This document shows, one piece after another, positions 9,477 to 18,349 of a DNA stretch of 64,000 bases. The notes beneath the pieces are model-generated. The model saw only the letters and a program-made list of their open reading frames with translations, did no database searches and was not told the DNA's origin. The first letter of the stretch is position 1; each line of letters starts with the position of its first letter. Location: assembly GCF_963674925.1 (NCBI RefSeq), contig NZ_OY771649.1:620001-684000 (forward strand), read 5' to 3'. The stretch comes from an uncultured Draconibacterium sp. GTDB lineage: Bacteria; Bacteroidota; Bacteroidia; Bacteroidales; Prolixibacteraceae. The position numbers and the translations under genes are program-made.

Positions 9477-10943
9477 CTAAAATTGGAAATAAATAAATTG
9501 ATGATGAGTTCCTTTAAAAATAGCAATTGCTATTATAAGTATATAGTAAAAGCTCCACCTGATTGAAGCAGGCCAGTTAATGCCAACGGTAGCTAGAGCG
9601 TATTCTCCTGATCTCCCTATCCATTCTACAACTAAAAAAGCAGTGATAAGTATACACAGTACTACAAATGGGAATCCAAAATCAGGGAGGCTAGATAAAC
9701 TTGGGATCTCGAATAATGATTCTGAAAATAGAACTGTAAAGTAAGAATAAGCATTTGATATGGAATCTGATCTAAAAACAATAGCAGTTATTGATAGAAA
9801 CAAAAACAACCAAGTCATTCCAAATATTTCTTTCAATGAAGGAAAAAGTCTCCCTTTTGCAATAGTGGTTTCTTTAAAAACAACACCCCATATTATAAGT
9901 GGAACAAATGCCAGACCATGCATTACACCAAAAATTATAAAAGTCCAATTTGCTCCATGCCACAATCCTACCAAGACGAAAGTAAGAATGATGGATACAA
10001 TTAATCCATATTTCCTATACCTCCTTAATACAAATGATAGAGGCGTGAAAACATAGTCGATCATCCAGGTAGTAAGGGAGATATGCCATTTTCGCCAAAA
10101 ATCACTAATATTCGTGGAGAAAAAAGGAAATGCAAAGTTATTTGTGATTTTTATACCGAATAATTTTGAAACTCCACAAGCCATATCTGTGAATCCAGAA
10201 AAGTCGGCATAGAGACTAAATTGATAAACAATTGCACCTATAAACAATGTGCTTCCTTGTAAATTGTAAAAATCATCAAAAATAATGTTAACAAAAGAAA
10301 TACAATTATTAGCAATCACTACTTTTTTAAATAATCCCCATAAAAACTGCCTTAATCCATCAATTGCCATTGGATAATCAAACTCACGTTTTTTTTCAAT
10401 TTGTGGTAGAAATTGTTGTATTCGTTCGATTGGCCCGGATAAAATTTTGGGGAAGTATATTAGATATGTACAGAAACATAATAAATCATTGGTTGGCTGA
10501 ATCTCTTCATTGTAGACATCAATTAAATATCCAATCAGTTGAAAGGTAAAGAAGCTGATTCCGAGGGGTAGCAATATATGAAAAGGTGTAAAATGAATAT
10601 CAATGTCGCTCTTATAATTTAATAAATTTATAAAACTTTCAACAAAAAAATTGAAGTATTTGAAATACAGAAGAATCCCAATATTGAAAGCAATTCCCAA
10701 ATAGAAGTATAACTTCTTAATTGCACCTTCTTCTTTTTTGGCGATTATTTGCGCTAGAAAATAATTTAGGAAACCAGATATGGCTAAAAGAGAAATAAAT
10801 TTCCAATCTGCCAACAAATAAAATAGAATACTCGCAACTAATAAAAGTATATTTTGTGATTTTGCACTCTTGTTAAATATAAACCAGTAAAGTAAGAATA
10901 CTACTATTTGAAATATAACAAATTCTATTGAGTTGAATACCAT
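9477..10943 (-). CDS. MBOAT-family membrane O-acyltransferase (AlgI/DltB-like)
   Basis: 488 residues with about 10-12 membrane helices. MBOAT hallmarks are visible: PLGISFFTFQLIGYLIDVY, SGPIERIQQFLP, DFWRKWHISLTTW (His287) and VGLWHGANWTFIIFGVMHG with the key histidines 329 and 342. AlgI and DltB proteins of this type pass an acyl or D-alanyl group across the membrane from a cytoplasmic carrier. The neighbours fit this fully: a carrier protein 18 bp upstream and an SGNH protein immediately downstream. Confidence 0.9.
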   Translation of the reverse strand: MVFNSIEFVIFQIVVFLLYWFIFNKSAKSQNILLLVASILFYLLADWKFISLLAISGFLNYFLAQIIAKKEEGAIKKLYFYLGIAFNIGILLYFKYFNFFVESFINLLNYKSDIDIHFTPFHILLPLGISFFTFQLIGYLIDVYNEEIQPTNDLLCFCTYLIYFPKILSGPIERIQQFLPQIEKKREFDYPMAIDGLRQFLWGLFKKVVIANNCISFVNIIFDDFYNLQGSTLFIGAIVYQFSLYADFSGFTDMACGVSKLFGIKITNNFAFPFFSTNISDFWRKWHISLTTWMIDYVFTPLSFVLRRYRKYGLIVSIILTFVLVGLWHGANWTFIIFGVMHGLAFVPLIIWGVVFKETTIAKGRLFPSLKEIFGMTWLFLFLSITAIVFRSDSISNAYSYFTVLFSESLFEIPSLSSLPDFGFPFVVLCILITAFLVVEWIGRSGEYALATVGINWPASIRWSFYYILIIAIAIFKGTHHQFIYFQF

Positions 10944-10961
10944 AGTAAAACAGGCCTGTTT

Positions 10962-11204
10962 CTAATTTAATTTCGTTTGGATAAGCTCAATTAGGGTTCC
11001 CATGTTTTTAAGCTTATTTAATTCTCTAAGTTTAAACCTAATACTAAAAGTCTCTTCAATTTCTGTAATAATATTCATATGATTTAATGAATCCCAACCA
11101 TCTACATCAGATGCGGTTAGGTCGTCTCTCATATCAAATCTTTCATGCTGTAATATGTTAATTAAGATTTGTTTTACTTCGGATTTAATTTTAGTTTTTT
11201 CCAT
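10962..11204 (-). CDS. Acyl carrier protein (DltC-like/PCP-like)
   Basis: 80 residues with the phosphopantetheine attachment motif DGWDSLNHM; Ser39 is the predicted carrier site. The acidic helix after it (IITEIEETFSIRF) is the usual recognition helix II. It sits between a GNAT-family gene and the MBOAT gene. The most economical reading is that the adenylating ligase at 12150-13631 loads this carrier, which then hands its cargo to the MBOAT protein. No phosphopantetheinyl transferase gene is present in the window, so the housekeeping one must serve. Confidence 0.9.
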   Translation of the reverse strand: MEKTKIKSEVKQILINILQHERFDMRDDLTASDVDGWDSLNHMNIITEIEETFSIRFKLRELNKLKNMGTLIELIQTKLN

Positions 11205-11216
11205 GTTTGAGATATG

Positions 11217-11876
11217 CTAAATGTTTCTTTCCATCATTAATTTAACGTTGCAGGGTAAAAATCTTAAGATATCAGGATTTTGGGATTCCTGCCTTATTAC
11301 TTTTTTGTAACCTGAGTGCTCATTGAGCCTGATACTTGCTTCGTTACTTTCAAAGCATTGAGCTTGTGATTTTTTAACATTTGGATTTCGTGTTTTTGCA
11401 ATTCTTATTAATTCTTCAATCATTAAACTAGCTAATCTGTTCCCTCTATGTTTTTCATCAACATATACATATTCAATCTGATGAGTATGAGCTTCCCTTT
11501 CAATGAAAATATCTTTTAAAACATTATAATTTTTTTTGAAGGCTATTAGTTTATCTTTTGGAAAAATAAAACTTATGAGATTAGATTTTAAAACAGATGA
11601 TGGCTGTTCATCTTCATTTTCCTTTTCAATCCATCCACCAAATGCAGCAACAGGTTTACCCTTATATTCGGTAACAACATAGCTGCTAATTGAAAACTCA
11701 CAACCCTCAATTTCTTCTTCGAGCATCTTAACCAAGTATGTTTGAAGCTCAATTTCTTTCATATTGAAGATATTTGCTAATCCTATCTTATCAGTTCCAC
11801 TCTTTTCGGACTCAATAATAACTTTTGAAAGGAATTTGATATCACTAATATTTGCTTCTCTAATGGTATAATTCAC
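11217..11876 (-). CDS. GNAT-family N-acetyltransferase
   Basis: 219 residues. The acetyl-CoA binding motif A is seen in IEYVYVDEKHRGNRLASLMIEELI, and motif B follows with CFESNEASIRLNEHSGYKKV. The first codon is GTG (11874-11876); the next in-frame ATG would remove the first beta strand. It ends 12 bp before the carrier protein gene. In this cassette it may acetylate an amino acid or amino sugar, before or after loading on the carrier, but the substrate is unknown. Confidence 0.8.
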   Translation of the reverse strand: MNYTIREANISDIKFLSKVIIESEKSGTDKIGLANIFNMKEIELQTYLVKMLEEEIEGCEFSISSYVVTEYKGKPVAAFGGWIEKENEDEQPSSVLKSNLISFIFPKDKLIAFKKNYNVLKDIFIEREAHTHQIEYVYVDEKHRGNRLASLMIEELIRIAKTRNPNVKKSQAQCFESNEASIRLNEHSGYKKVIRQESQNPDILRFLPCNVKLMMERNI

Positions 11877-12149
11877 AATGTATTCTTTTTAAAACAGTAC
11901 TCTTCGATTGGGGACTTATTAAATGAATTTTAAATTATTGTCTTTTGTTACATAATCGTTTTAAGCTGGTTGTCATTTGCTTACAAGTAAATTGTCTGGT
12001 TCTAAAGGGAAATATTTGCTTTTTACTTTCTGTCAGACTATGTTTTATAATTGGTATTTTTCTGAGAAAAGGCCAATATAGTTTATGATTATTTTGATTG
12101 CGGAGTTAGGTTTTAATGGTAGTTATCCATTTCCAGAACTATGCCAAAT

Positions 12150-13631
12150 TCATACTGCCATTATTTCTTCTATCTTTTTTCTGTCTGTTTTTCCATTTGT
12201 ATTTAGAGGAAATTGTTTAATAAAAGAGTACCTGGATGGAACCATATATGATGGCATTTTTGAATTCAAGTATTGTTTAATTCCACTAATTTCGAATTCT
12301 GGCGATTCAAATACAATGGCAATTTCGAAATTTCCTGTGACATTTTTTAAAGCGAGTGCTACTAAAGGAACTGTTCCTTTTATCGCATTTTTTGTATGAA
12401 ATTCTACTTCTGATAATTCAATCCTAAATCCCTGGATTTTTACCTGAGAATCTTTACGACCAATATATTCTATATTCCCATTCTTTTTGAGCAAACAAAG
12501 ATCCCCAGTTCGGTAAAAACGCGTATCATCTCCGTTATAATTTAGGTGAAAAAACATATCCCTGTTCAATTCAGGCTTGTTAAAATAACCCGGTGTTAGC
12601 TGGGCTCCTGCCAAACATAGTTCACCAACTTCATTATATCTGCATTGTGTATTCTTCTCATCAAAAACAACTGCCAGATTATTTCGCATGGAAGTTCCAA
12701 TTGATAAAACGCCGTTGTGTGAATCATTTTCCCCGTTTCTATTGTATGTATACCTTGTACAGAAAATAGTATCCTCGGTTGGCCCATATACATTGTCAAT
12801 TTGTGCGTTTGGTAAACATTCTGCCCATTCTGATAAAATTTGTTCCTGAAGTGCTTCGCCACAGAAAAGTGAATACTTCATTTTGGGACATCTAATCTCT
12901 TCAAAATAAGGGCGCAAATAATTTAGCATTGATGGTACCATAAGTGCTACAGTTAATTCATGATCCTCCATTAGTTCGAAGATATAGCTGTATTTTATTT
13001 TTCCTTTGGGTATGGTATAAACGCACGATCCTTTTAATAGTGGGATTAAATAAGACATTACTGATAGGTCAAATGTTAATTCAAACATTTGTAAAACTCT
13101 GTCGGTTTCATCAATATTATACCCAAGTGCCCAAAAAGCTTCAACAAAACTTGCAACATTGTTTTTCGATATTGTAACTCCTTTGGGCGTTCCTGTACTT
13201 CCAGATGTAAAAAATATATAGGCAATTTGGTTGTCAAAATCAATAGAACCTGTCTGTTCTTTAAGCCATTGGATAGATAAATTCAAATCCTGAGATTTCA
13301 GCTTAGCTGTAGATTTCGAATCTAAAATTGTCTTTATACCAACTTGATTAATGACATTTCTATTTCTTTCTTTAGGTGTTTCCGGATTAAGTGGCACATA
13401 AGATTTCCCATTTGCCCAAATTGCAAATATCGAGGCATAGGTATCCAAATCATCATTAGCAATTAAAGCAATGTTAACTTCGGGACAATTTTGAATGGAG
13501 CGTGCAATTGCAACTACTCTTTTGGTGAACTCTGAATAGCTATAAAACGCATTATTAATACAAAATGCATTGTTTTGCGGATATTTTATTACTTCATCTA
13601 AAAATTGATCAATGATAATTTCTTTAAACAT
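12150..13631 (-). CDS. Amino-acid adenylating ligase (DltA-like, ANL superfamily)
   Basis: 493 residues. ANL core motifs are in order: FFTSGSTGTPKG (residues 141-151, ATP loop), FELTFDLSVM (A4, Asp188 in the place that binds the amino group of amino-acid substrates), LFCGEAL, NVYGPTEDT (A5), FYRTGDL (A7) and NGKTDRKK with the catalytic Lys481 (A10). Asp188 and the DltA-like size support amino-acid rather than fatty-acid activation. It would make an aminoacyl-AMP and load the carrier protein encoded two genes downstream. The amino acid cannot be read with confidence. Confidence 0.85.
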   Translation of the reverse strand: MFKEIIIDQFLDEVIKYPQNNAFCINNAFYSYSEFTKRVVAIARSIQNCPEVNIALIANDDLDTYASIFAIWANGKSYVPLNPETPKERNRNVINQVGIKTILDSKSTAKLKSQDLNLSIQWLKEQTGSIDFDNQIAYIFFTSGSTGTPKGVTISKNNVASFVEAFWALGYNIDETDRVLQMFELTFDLSVMSYLIPLLKGSCVYTIPKGKIKYSYIFELMEDHELTVALMVPSMLNYLRPYFEEIRCPKMKYSLFCGEALQEQILSEWAECLPNAQIDNVYGPTEDTIFCTRYTYNRNGENDSHNGVLSIGTSMRNNLAVVFDEKNTQCRYNEVGELCLAGAQLTPGYFNKPELNRDMFFHLNYNGDDTRFYRTGDLCLLKKNGNIEYIGRKDSQVKIQGFRIELSEVEFHTKNAIKGTVPLVALALKNVTGNFEIAIVFESPEFEISGIKQYLNSKMPSYMVPSRYSFIKQFPLNTNGKTDRKKIEEIMAV

Positions 13632-14016
13632 CTAATGTCATTTTTAAAAAATTGATTCTTGTGATTCGCTTTCAGGCATACTATAATTTGTTTGAAATTA
13701 TAAAGTCGTTCAGAAAATATACAACTTTATGATTGCCTGAGTAATCAATACTTCAAAACTTGATAATTATAAGTGTTAATTGTCAGTGCATTGTGAAAAG
13801 GAAACAACAGTTTCCGTTGAAAAATCTTATACTATAAAATTAAGTTGTTTTCATAGAATAAAGATTCAACAGGGAAACCGTCATTTCCTTACTCCAGAGC
13901 GGAGTGATAAAAAACAAGGGTGTCTTTAAAATAATCTTGGAATAACACTAGAACCTGAGATACCATTAATGCACCCTTATGAACCTCAGTTAACCTCAAT
14001 ATTTATTAGAAGTGTT
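13632..14016. other. Intergenic stretch, no gene seen
   Basis: 385 bp between the T9SS-protein gene and the adenylating-ligase gene. Stops occur in all frames. A small hairpin (GGAAAC, loop AACA, GTTTCC) lies at 13800-13815. There is no clear T-run terminator and no clear TAnnTTTG promoter, so I cannot say whether transcription is interrupted here. Confidence 0.5.
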
Positions 14017-15537
14017 TTATTTGTCTATGATTATTTTTGAGGTTTGTCTGTTAGAACCATTTTGGATAACCAGCAGATAAAGCCCTTCATTAAATCCCGC
14101 GCTTTTCAAATTCACGGTTACGGGAATGTTTTCTACCACATTTTTGTCATAAATTCTTTTAACTTTTTGTCCAACTGAATTATATATGTCAATGGTTGCT
14201 TTTGCAGTAAATTTAGGAGTAAATGAAATTGTTGCTAGGTTTTTAATCGGATTTGGAAATACACGTAACTCACTTATTCCCATTTCCTCCTGATTGTCAA
14301 TAATAGCTGATTTCTCCATGTCATAGGTTTCTTCTCCACAATGACCGGGGCCAATTCTTCCTTCGTTATAATCGGCAAGAGTTGAAGCAAGATCAGTCAG
14401 CTCTTGAATTTCAGCTTTACTGGCTTCGCTTTCACCTTTTTCTTTTTGATAGTAGGCAGGGCCTTTATTTTTAAAGATAGATTCAGCATCGCTTAATGCA
14501 TCGGCAACAATTGTCGGAACCAAAGTCTCTTTTAGCATGTTCAAGTACGCAGCCATATATTGATGGGCTAAAATGTAGTATGCATTTCCTTTAGCTGATG
14601 TGTTAAATACTTTCAACCAGGTTTGACCAGATAAGTAAAACTCTGTGTCTGGACCATTCGCTAGCAATAGCCAGGTGGGATCTGCTTTGCTCGCTGGGCC
14701 ATATACTGAATGTGTTTTCCAATATCCTTGGGTAAGTGTACATCCAGGATCTAATTCTTCAGACATTAACGATACACTTCCCGTTATAAATGAGTCACCA
14801 ACTTTGCCATCAAGCGAGTTTTTTGGTGAATAAATTTCTACATGCACATCTGTTACATCGCCTGGAACTGCACTAAGAATGATCCTTTCGAGGCGTAAAA
14901 GTGCTCCTTCATTATTTGTCATGAATTCCGAATTTACGACTACACCACCAGCTGTGACTGTTACATTTGCATAACGAGGAGTACCACTTTCTAAATCAGT
15001 AAAAGGAATCACAACCTCGATATCACGATTACCTACAGTCGCAGGTACCGAAAAATTATAGATTAAAGGATTGTCGGAACCATTATGATATACAAATGCA
15101 TGGTCATACATTATCGAACTCCACAATTCAGGCCCTGATCCGGTTCTGTAAATATATGCAACAAATGATTTTACACTTATGCCTTCCGACGTTTTATCGA
15201 GAGTTATTGTCGCATCAACATCATTAAAAGTTGCTGTAAAGTAACCAAAATGGTATTGGGCACCATTAACCTCAGGCGAAAGGTTTTGCTCTGTGTAATT
15301 AAAAGGTACATCAGCATAAGTGTCATCAGCATCATAAAATGTTACCATTCCAGGAGTGACATTGTCGTAAATGGCAGTAGCTTCAACTACTACATGATCC
15401 ACAGTCCCAGGATTTGGGATCGTTAAGGAGGGAGTGTCATCGTTTAGTACTCCAACACCAATAACCTCAACGCTTTGGGCATAAATCAATTGAAACATTG
15501 CAATGCCAAAGACGACTACGAGTAAAATTTTTTTCAT
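14017..15537 (-). CDS. Secreted T9SS cargo protein with a TQGYWKTH segment
   Basis: 506 residues. A signal peptide (first about 20 residues, ending IYAQ) is followed by beta-rich sequence with no enzyme motif I recognise. A cysteine-initiated segment (GCTLTQGYWKTH, residues 265-276) resembles a short module seen in other secreted surface proteins. The C-terminus from about residue 425 is a type A T9SS sorting domain (ISELRVFPNPIKNLATISF ... GLYLLVI). The protein should cross the outer membrane through the T9SS and be released or attached to surface glycan. Finding it in the middle of a polysaccharide locus is unusual. An A-rich leader precedes the ATG. Confidence 0.8.
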   Translation of the reverse strand: MKKILLVVVFGIAMFQLIYAQSVEVIGVGVLNDDTPSLTIPNPGTVDHVVVEATAIYDNVTPGMVTFYDADDTYADVPFNYTEQNLSPEVNGAQYHFGYFTATFNDVDATITLDKTSEGISVKSFVAYIYRTGSGPELWSSIMYDHAFVYHNGSDNPLIYNFSVPATVGNRDIEVVIPFTDLESGTPRYANVTVTAGGVVVNSEFMTNNEGALLRLERIILSAVPGDVTDVHVEIYSPKNSLDGKVGDSFITGSVSLMSEELDPGCTLTQGYWKTHSVYGPASKADPTWLLLANGPDTEFYLSGQTWLKVFNTSAKGNAYYILAHQYMAAYLNMLKETLVPTIVADALSDAESIFKNKGPAYYQKEKGESEASKAEIQELTDLASTLADYNEGRIGPGHCGEETYDMEKSAIIDNQEEMGISELRVFPNPIKNLATISFTPKFTAKATIDIYNSVGQKVKRIYDKNVVENIPVTVNLKSAGFNEGLYLLVIQNGSNRQTSKIIIDK

Positions 15538-15661
15538 ATTTTTTTTTTTTAATGTGTCAATAAATTTTAAATAACATTATTCTTAGATTTGTAAATAGTA
15601 AGTCTAATTAAAGTTATATTTAACAATGAGCTTTGATATTAAAATAACTGTAATTACTTGG

Positions 15662-16378
15662 TTATGATTTGACCTGTGGTCTAATATTAATATCTGTGAC
15701 TTCAGCCGTTCTGGGAAGCTTAAGACTTGAAAGAGTAATTTCAGCGATATCAGAAGGCTGTAATAAAAGGTTAGGGGAGTATGTTCTACCTTCCTTTTTA
15801 AAAATATCTACCTGCATTGGGCTGGCAGTACGTCCGGGGTATATACTTAGAACGCGTACTCCAAATGGATTAATCTCTTGACGAAAACTATCAGCTATGG
15901 CTTTTAGGGCAAACTTTGTTGCAGAATACTGGCTAAAGTTGGCACCACTTGTTAAACCCGCACTTGAATTGATAAATACTACTTGACCCTTTCTTTTCTT
16001 TAGCATAGGAGTCAAAGCCTGTGTAAGAATAAATGGAGCCCGTACATTAATGCGATATTGTCGATCAAAATCCTCAACAGGGCTGTTTTCTAAATGGCCA
16101 ATAGAAATGATACCAGCACTATGAACTAAAACATCAATATAGTCGATTTCTTTTGTTAAGTAATCAATGGTAGATTTTAAATCTGAATTTACTGAAAGAT
16201 CGACTTTGCAACAGGTAACCATGGGCGAGGTCTTTCTCGCTGACTTTGCAACCTCCTCCAATGCCATAATGTTTCGTCCTAACAGAAAAAGTTCCATACT
16301 TTCATTGGCCAAACGAAGAGTTATTTGCTTTCCTATTCCACTACTGGCACCTGTGATTACTGCAACTTTTTTTTGCAT
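15662..16378 (-). CDS. Short-chain dehydrogenase/reductase (SDR)
   Basis: 238 residues of the classical SDR type. The NAD(P) loop TGASSGIG is at residues 9-16, VHSAG marks the fourth strand, the catalytic serine is in FINSSAG, and YSATK is the Tyr/Lys pair. It reduces or oxidises a small alcohol or ketone. It is the last of six genes in a row devoted to a CDP-sugar, so a 4-keto reduction of the sugar is likely. This role is inferred from the neighbours. Confidence 0.85.
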   Translation of the reverse strand: MQKKVAVITGASSGIGKQITLRLANESMELFLLGRNIMALEEVAKSARKTSPMVTCCKVDLSVNSDLKSTIDYLTKEIDYIDVLVHSAGIISIGHLENSPVEDFDRQYRINVRAPFILTQALTPMLKKRKGQVVFINSSAGLTSGANFSQYSATKFALKAIADSFRQEINPFGVRVLSIYPGRTASPMQVDIFKKEGRTYSPNLLLQPSDIAEITLSSLKLPRTAEVTDINIRPQVKS

Positions 16379-16382
16379 AATG

Positions 16383-17714
16383 CTATTTTTTTGACAGCTC
16401 CTTTAATAAATCAGATTTCAATAATACGTCTGCAGCTTTGCAAACTATAGAAAATTTTAGGCTTGCTTTTTCAGAAATATCCAGAAGTGAATTTGTCCCA
16501 TCTGACTGATTTAATACCCAAAATATTGCCAACATAAAAGATTTACTATCAACGTGTTCTTCAATGTGCTTATAGATGCCTCTTGCCCCTAGTTGAGGCT
16601 CACATTTAGGATTGAGATTTAAATACTTTTTATTGTTTTCAATAATATTCAATACCTGAATGTACATCGATAATGAGGTTGATAATGCTTCTGCCTTTAC
16701 AAATTTTAGGTTGTCCCCAGAGGTGTGATATTCCCTAAATTCTCCATGTGGTGTTCTCATCAGACAACCTACCGGAAGATTGAATCCGGGAGAACAATAC
16801 TGACGTTCATCGTATCCATATGGAAAAAAATCGATAATATTGAAATCCTCACCAGATTCTTTTAATACTAAAGGAACTATTTGATCAATTTCCGCATTCT
16901 GCCTGCGTGTTTTTTTATAAGTAAACTTCCCCGTATCGCCTACACAGGTTGCGACCAGTCCATGCTTAATATTTGAAATATTTTTCTCATTGATAGATAA
17001 CCAGGTTATGGAACCAATAGTCCCGGGAATAAATAAAAATCGATATGAATATTTCAGGGATAGTTGAGATAAAAATTTTGCTAAAAACACTGTAAGAACG
17101 ATTCCGGACAAATTGTCATTACACATAGACGGGTGGCAAATGTGAGTTGAAATTAAGACCTCTTCCTTGTTTTGTCCTTTTATATAGTATTCTCCGTATG
17201 TGAGACTTCCATCTTTTAGAGTTGAATCGATAAAAACTTCATATTTGTCTCCCTTGAGACTAGTAAATTGGTTGTAACTCATACAAAAACCCCATTTCTC
17301 ATTGTAATAGGAGGTTCGATAAGGAATCCAGTCCGGATGATCTTTAAGAGTATATAGATGCTCTTTTAATTCTTCCAAACTAACAGATTTTTGAATAGGC
17401 GAACTATAGTTTAAAACATGTAGGTTGGATTTATTAAAATCTACTATTTTCTCACCCTTCGAATTTTTTATGTAAGCATCCTTAATATTCCACTCCTTTG
17501 GTATAGTCCAGTCAAAAACTTTTGTTCCAGAAGCAACTTCTTCAACTTGCAAAGGAATTTCACGATTTATGATTTCAAGAGTTTCCCTGACACCATCTCC
17601 TGTAATGCTTCTGCAAAGTGGAAATAGCTCTTGCATAAGCTTGTGCATCTCAACTCCATATTGTTTGATGAGATCACTATTAATTCGAGTTTCAGAAGGT
17701 GTATTAATTTCCAT
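16383..17714 (-). CDS. DUF4910 protein (aminopeptidase-like fold)
   Basis: About 443 residues. The N-terminal region (LIKQYGVEMHKLMQELFPLCRSITGDGVRETL) and the central HICHPSMCNDNLSG stretch are typical of DUF4910/DUF2172 proteins with an M28-like aminopeptidase fold. His, Asp and Glu residues that could bind zinc are present (HICHPS, NDNLSG, YDERQYCSPG). Such genes recur in LPS and exopolysaccharide sugar clusters, but their reaction there is not settled to my knowledge. The ATG at 17712-17714 is preferred over the in-frame TTG at 17720; it overlaps the rfbC-like gene by 11 bp. Confidence 0.75.
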   Translation of the reverse strand: MEINTPSETRINSDLIKQYGVEMHKLMQELFPLCRSITGDGVRETLEIINREIPLQVEEVASGTKVFDWTIPKEWNIKDAYIKNSKGEKIVDFNKSNLHVLNYSSPIQKSVSLEELKEHLYTLKDHPDWIPYRTSYYNEKWGFCMSYNQFTSLKGDKYEVFIDSTLKDGSLTYGEYYIKGQNKEEVLISTHICHPSMCNDNLSGIVLTVFLAKFLSQLSLKYSYRFLFIPGTIGSITWLSINEKNISNIKHGLVATCVGDTGKFTYKKTRRQNAEIDQIVPLVLKESGEDFNIIDFFPYGYDERQYCSPGFNLPVGCLMRTPHGEFREYHTSGDNLKFVKAEALSTSLSMYIQVLNIIENNKKYLNLNPKCEPQLGARGIYKHIEEHVDSKSFMLAIFWVLNQSDGTNSLLDISEKASLKFSIVCKAADVLLKSDLLKELSKK

Positions 17715-18246
17715 TGTCAATTTTATAGTCTGGATAATGCATATCTTTTTTTGAGATGATTGAAATATCTTCTGGCCAACTAATATTTAATGCAGGATCA
17801 TTCCATCGAATTCCACTTGCACATTCCGGTATATAAAATTCAAACATTTGATATAAAACCTCCGTATTGTCATTTAAAGTAATAAAACCGTGTGCGAAAT
17901 TTTCAGGGACATACAGCATTTTGTAATTGTCATCCGTTAATTCTACACCTAACCAATGAAGATATGTTGGAGAATCTCTTCTCAAATCAACGATTACATC
18001 AAAGATGCTGCCTCTTGTACAACGGATTAGTTTTGCTTCTTCAAATGGTGATTTTTGGAAATGCATACCGCGCAAAGTCCCTTTCTTTTTATTGTACGAG
18101 ATATTAGTTTGAACGATTTTTCCATTAATGCCATGTTTTTTCATTTCTTTTATGCACCAGGACCGTGCAAAGAAACCTCTTTCATCTTCAAGTTGTTCGA
18201 TATTAATTAAGAAAGCACCTTTTAATTCTGTTTCAGCAAAAATCAT
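17704..18246 (-). CDS. rfbC: dTDP-4-dehydrorhamnose 3,5-epimerase-like protein
   Basis: 180 residues of the RmlC cupin family. LRGMHFQ contains the catalytic-type His62; DVIVDLRRDSPTY and VPENFAHGF are further family motifs. It epimerises a 4-keto-6-deoxy sugar nucleotide at C3 and/or C5. There is no rmlA/B/D here but a CDP-glucose pathway is present, so the true substrate is probably a CDP-linked 4-keto-6-deoxy sugar, possibly already C-methylated. Gene symbol is by homology; substrate is inferred. Confidence 0.82.
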   Translation of the reverse strand: MIFAETELKGAFLINIEQLEDERGFFARSWCIKEMKKHGINGKIVQTNISYNKKKGTLRGMHFQKSPFEEAKLIRCTRGSIFDVIVDLRRDSPTYLHWLGVELTDDNYKMLYVPENFAHGFITLNDNTEVLYQMFEFYIPECASGIRWNDPALNISWPEDISIISKKDMHYPDYKIDNGN

Positions 18247-18349
18247 TGGTATTGGCTATATTTTTGTTGTTGCAGGTGAATGTGTTATACGAAATTTGAA
18301 TGGAATTCCATTTGTCAATTTCAAAACTTATATAACAGATATAGAAACA

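Noticed and set aside
13800..13815. Terminator before the adenylating-ligase gene
   Set aside because: The hairpin has only a 6-bp stem and no T-run on either side.
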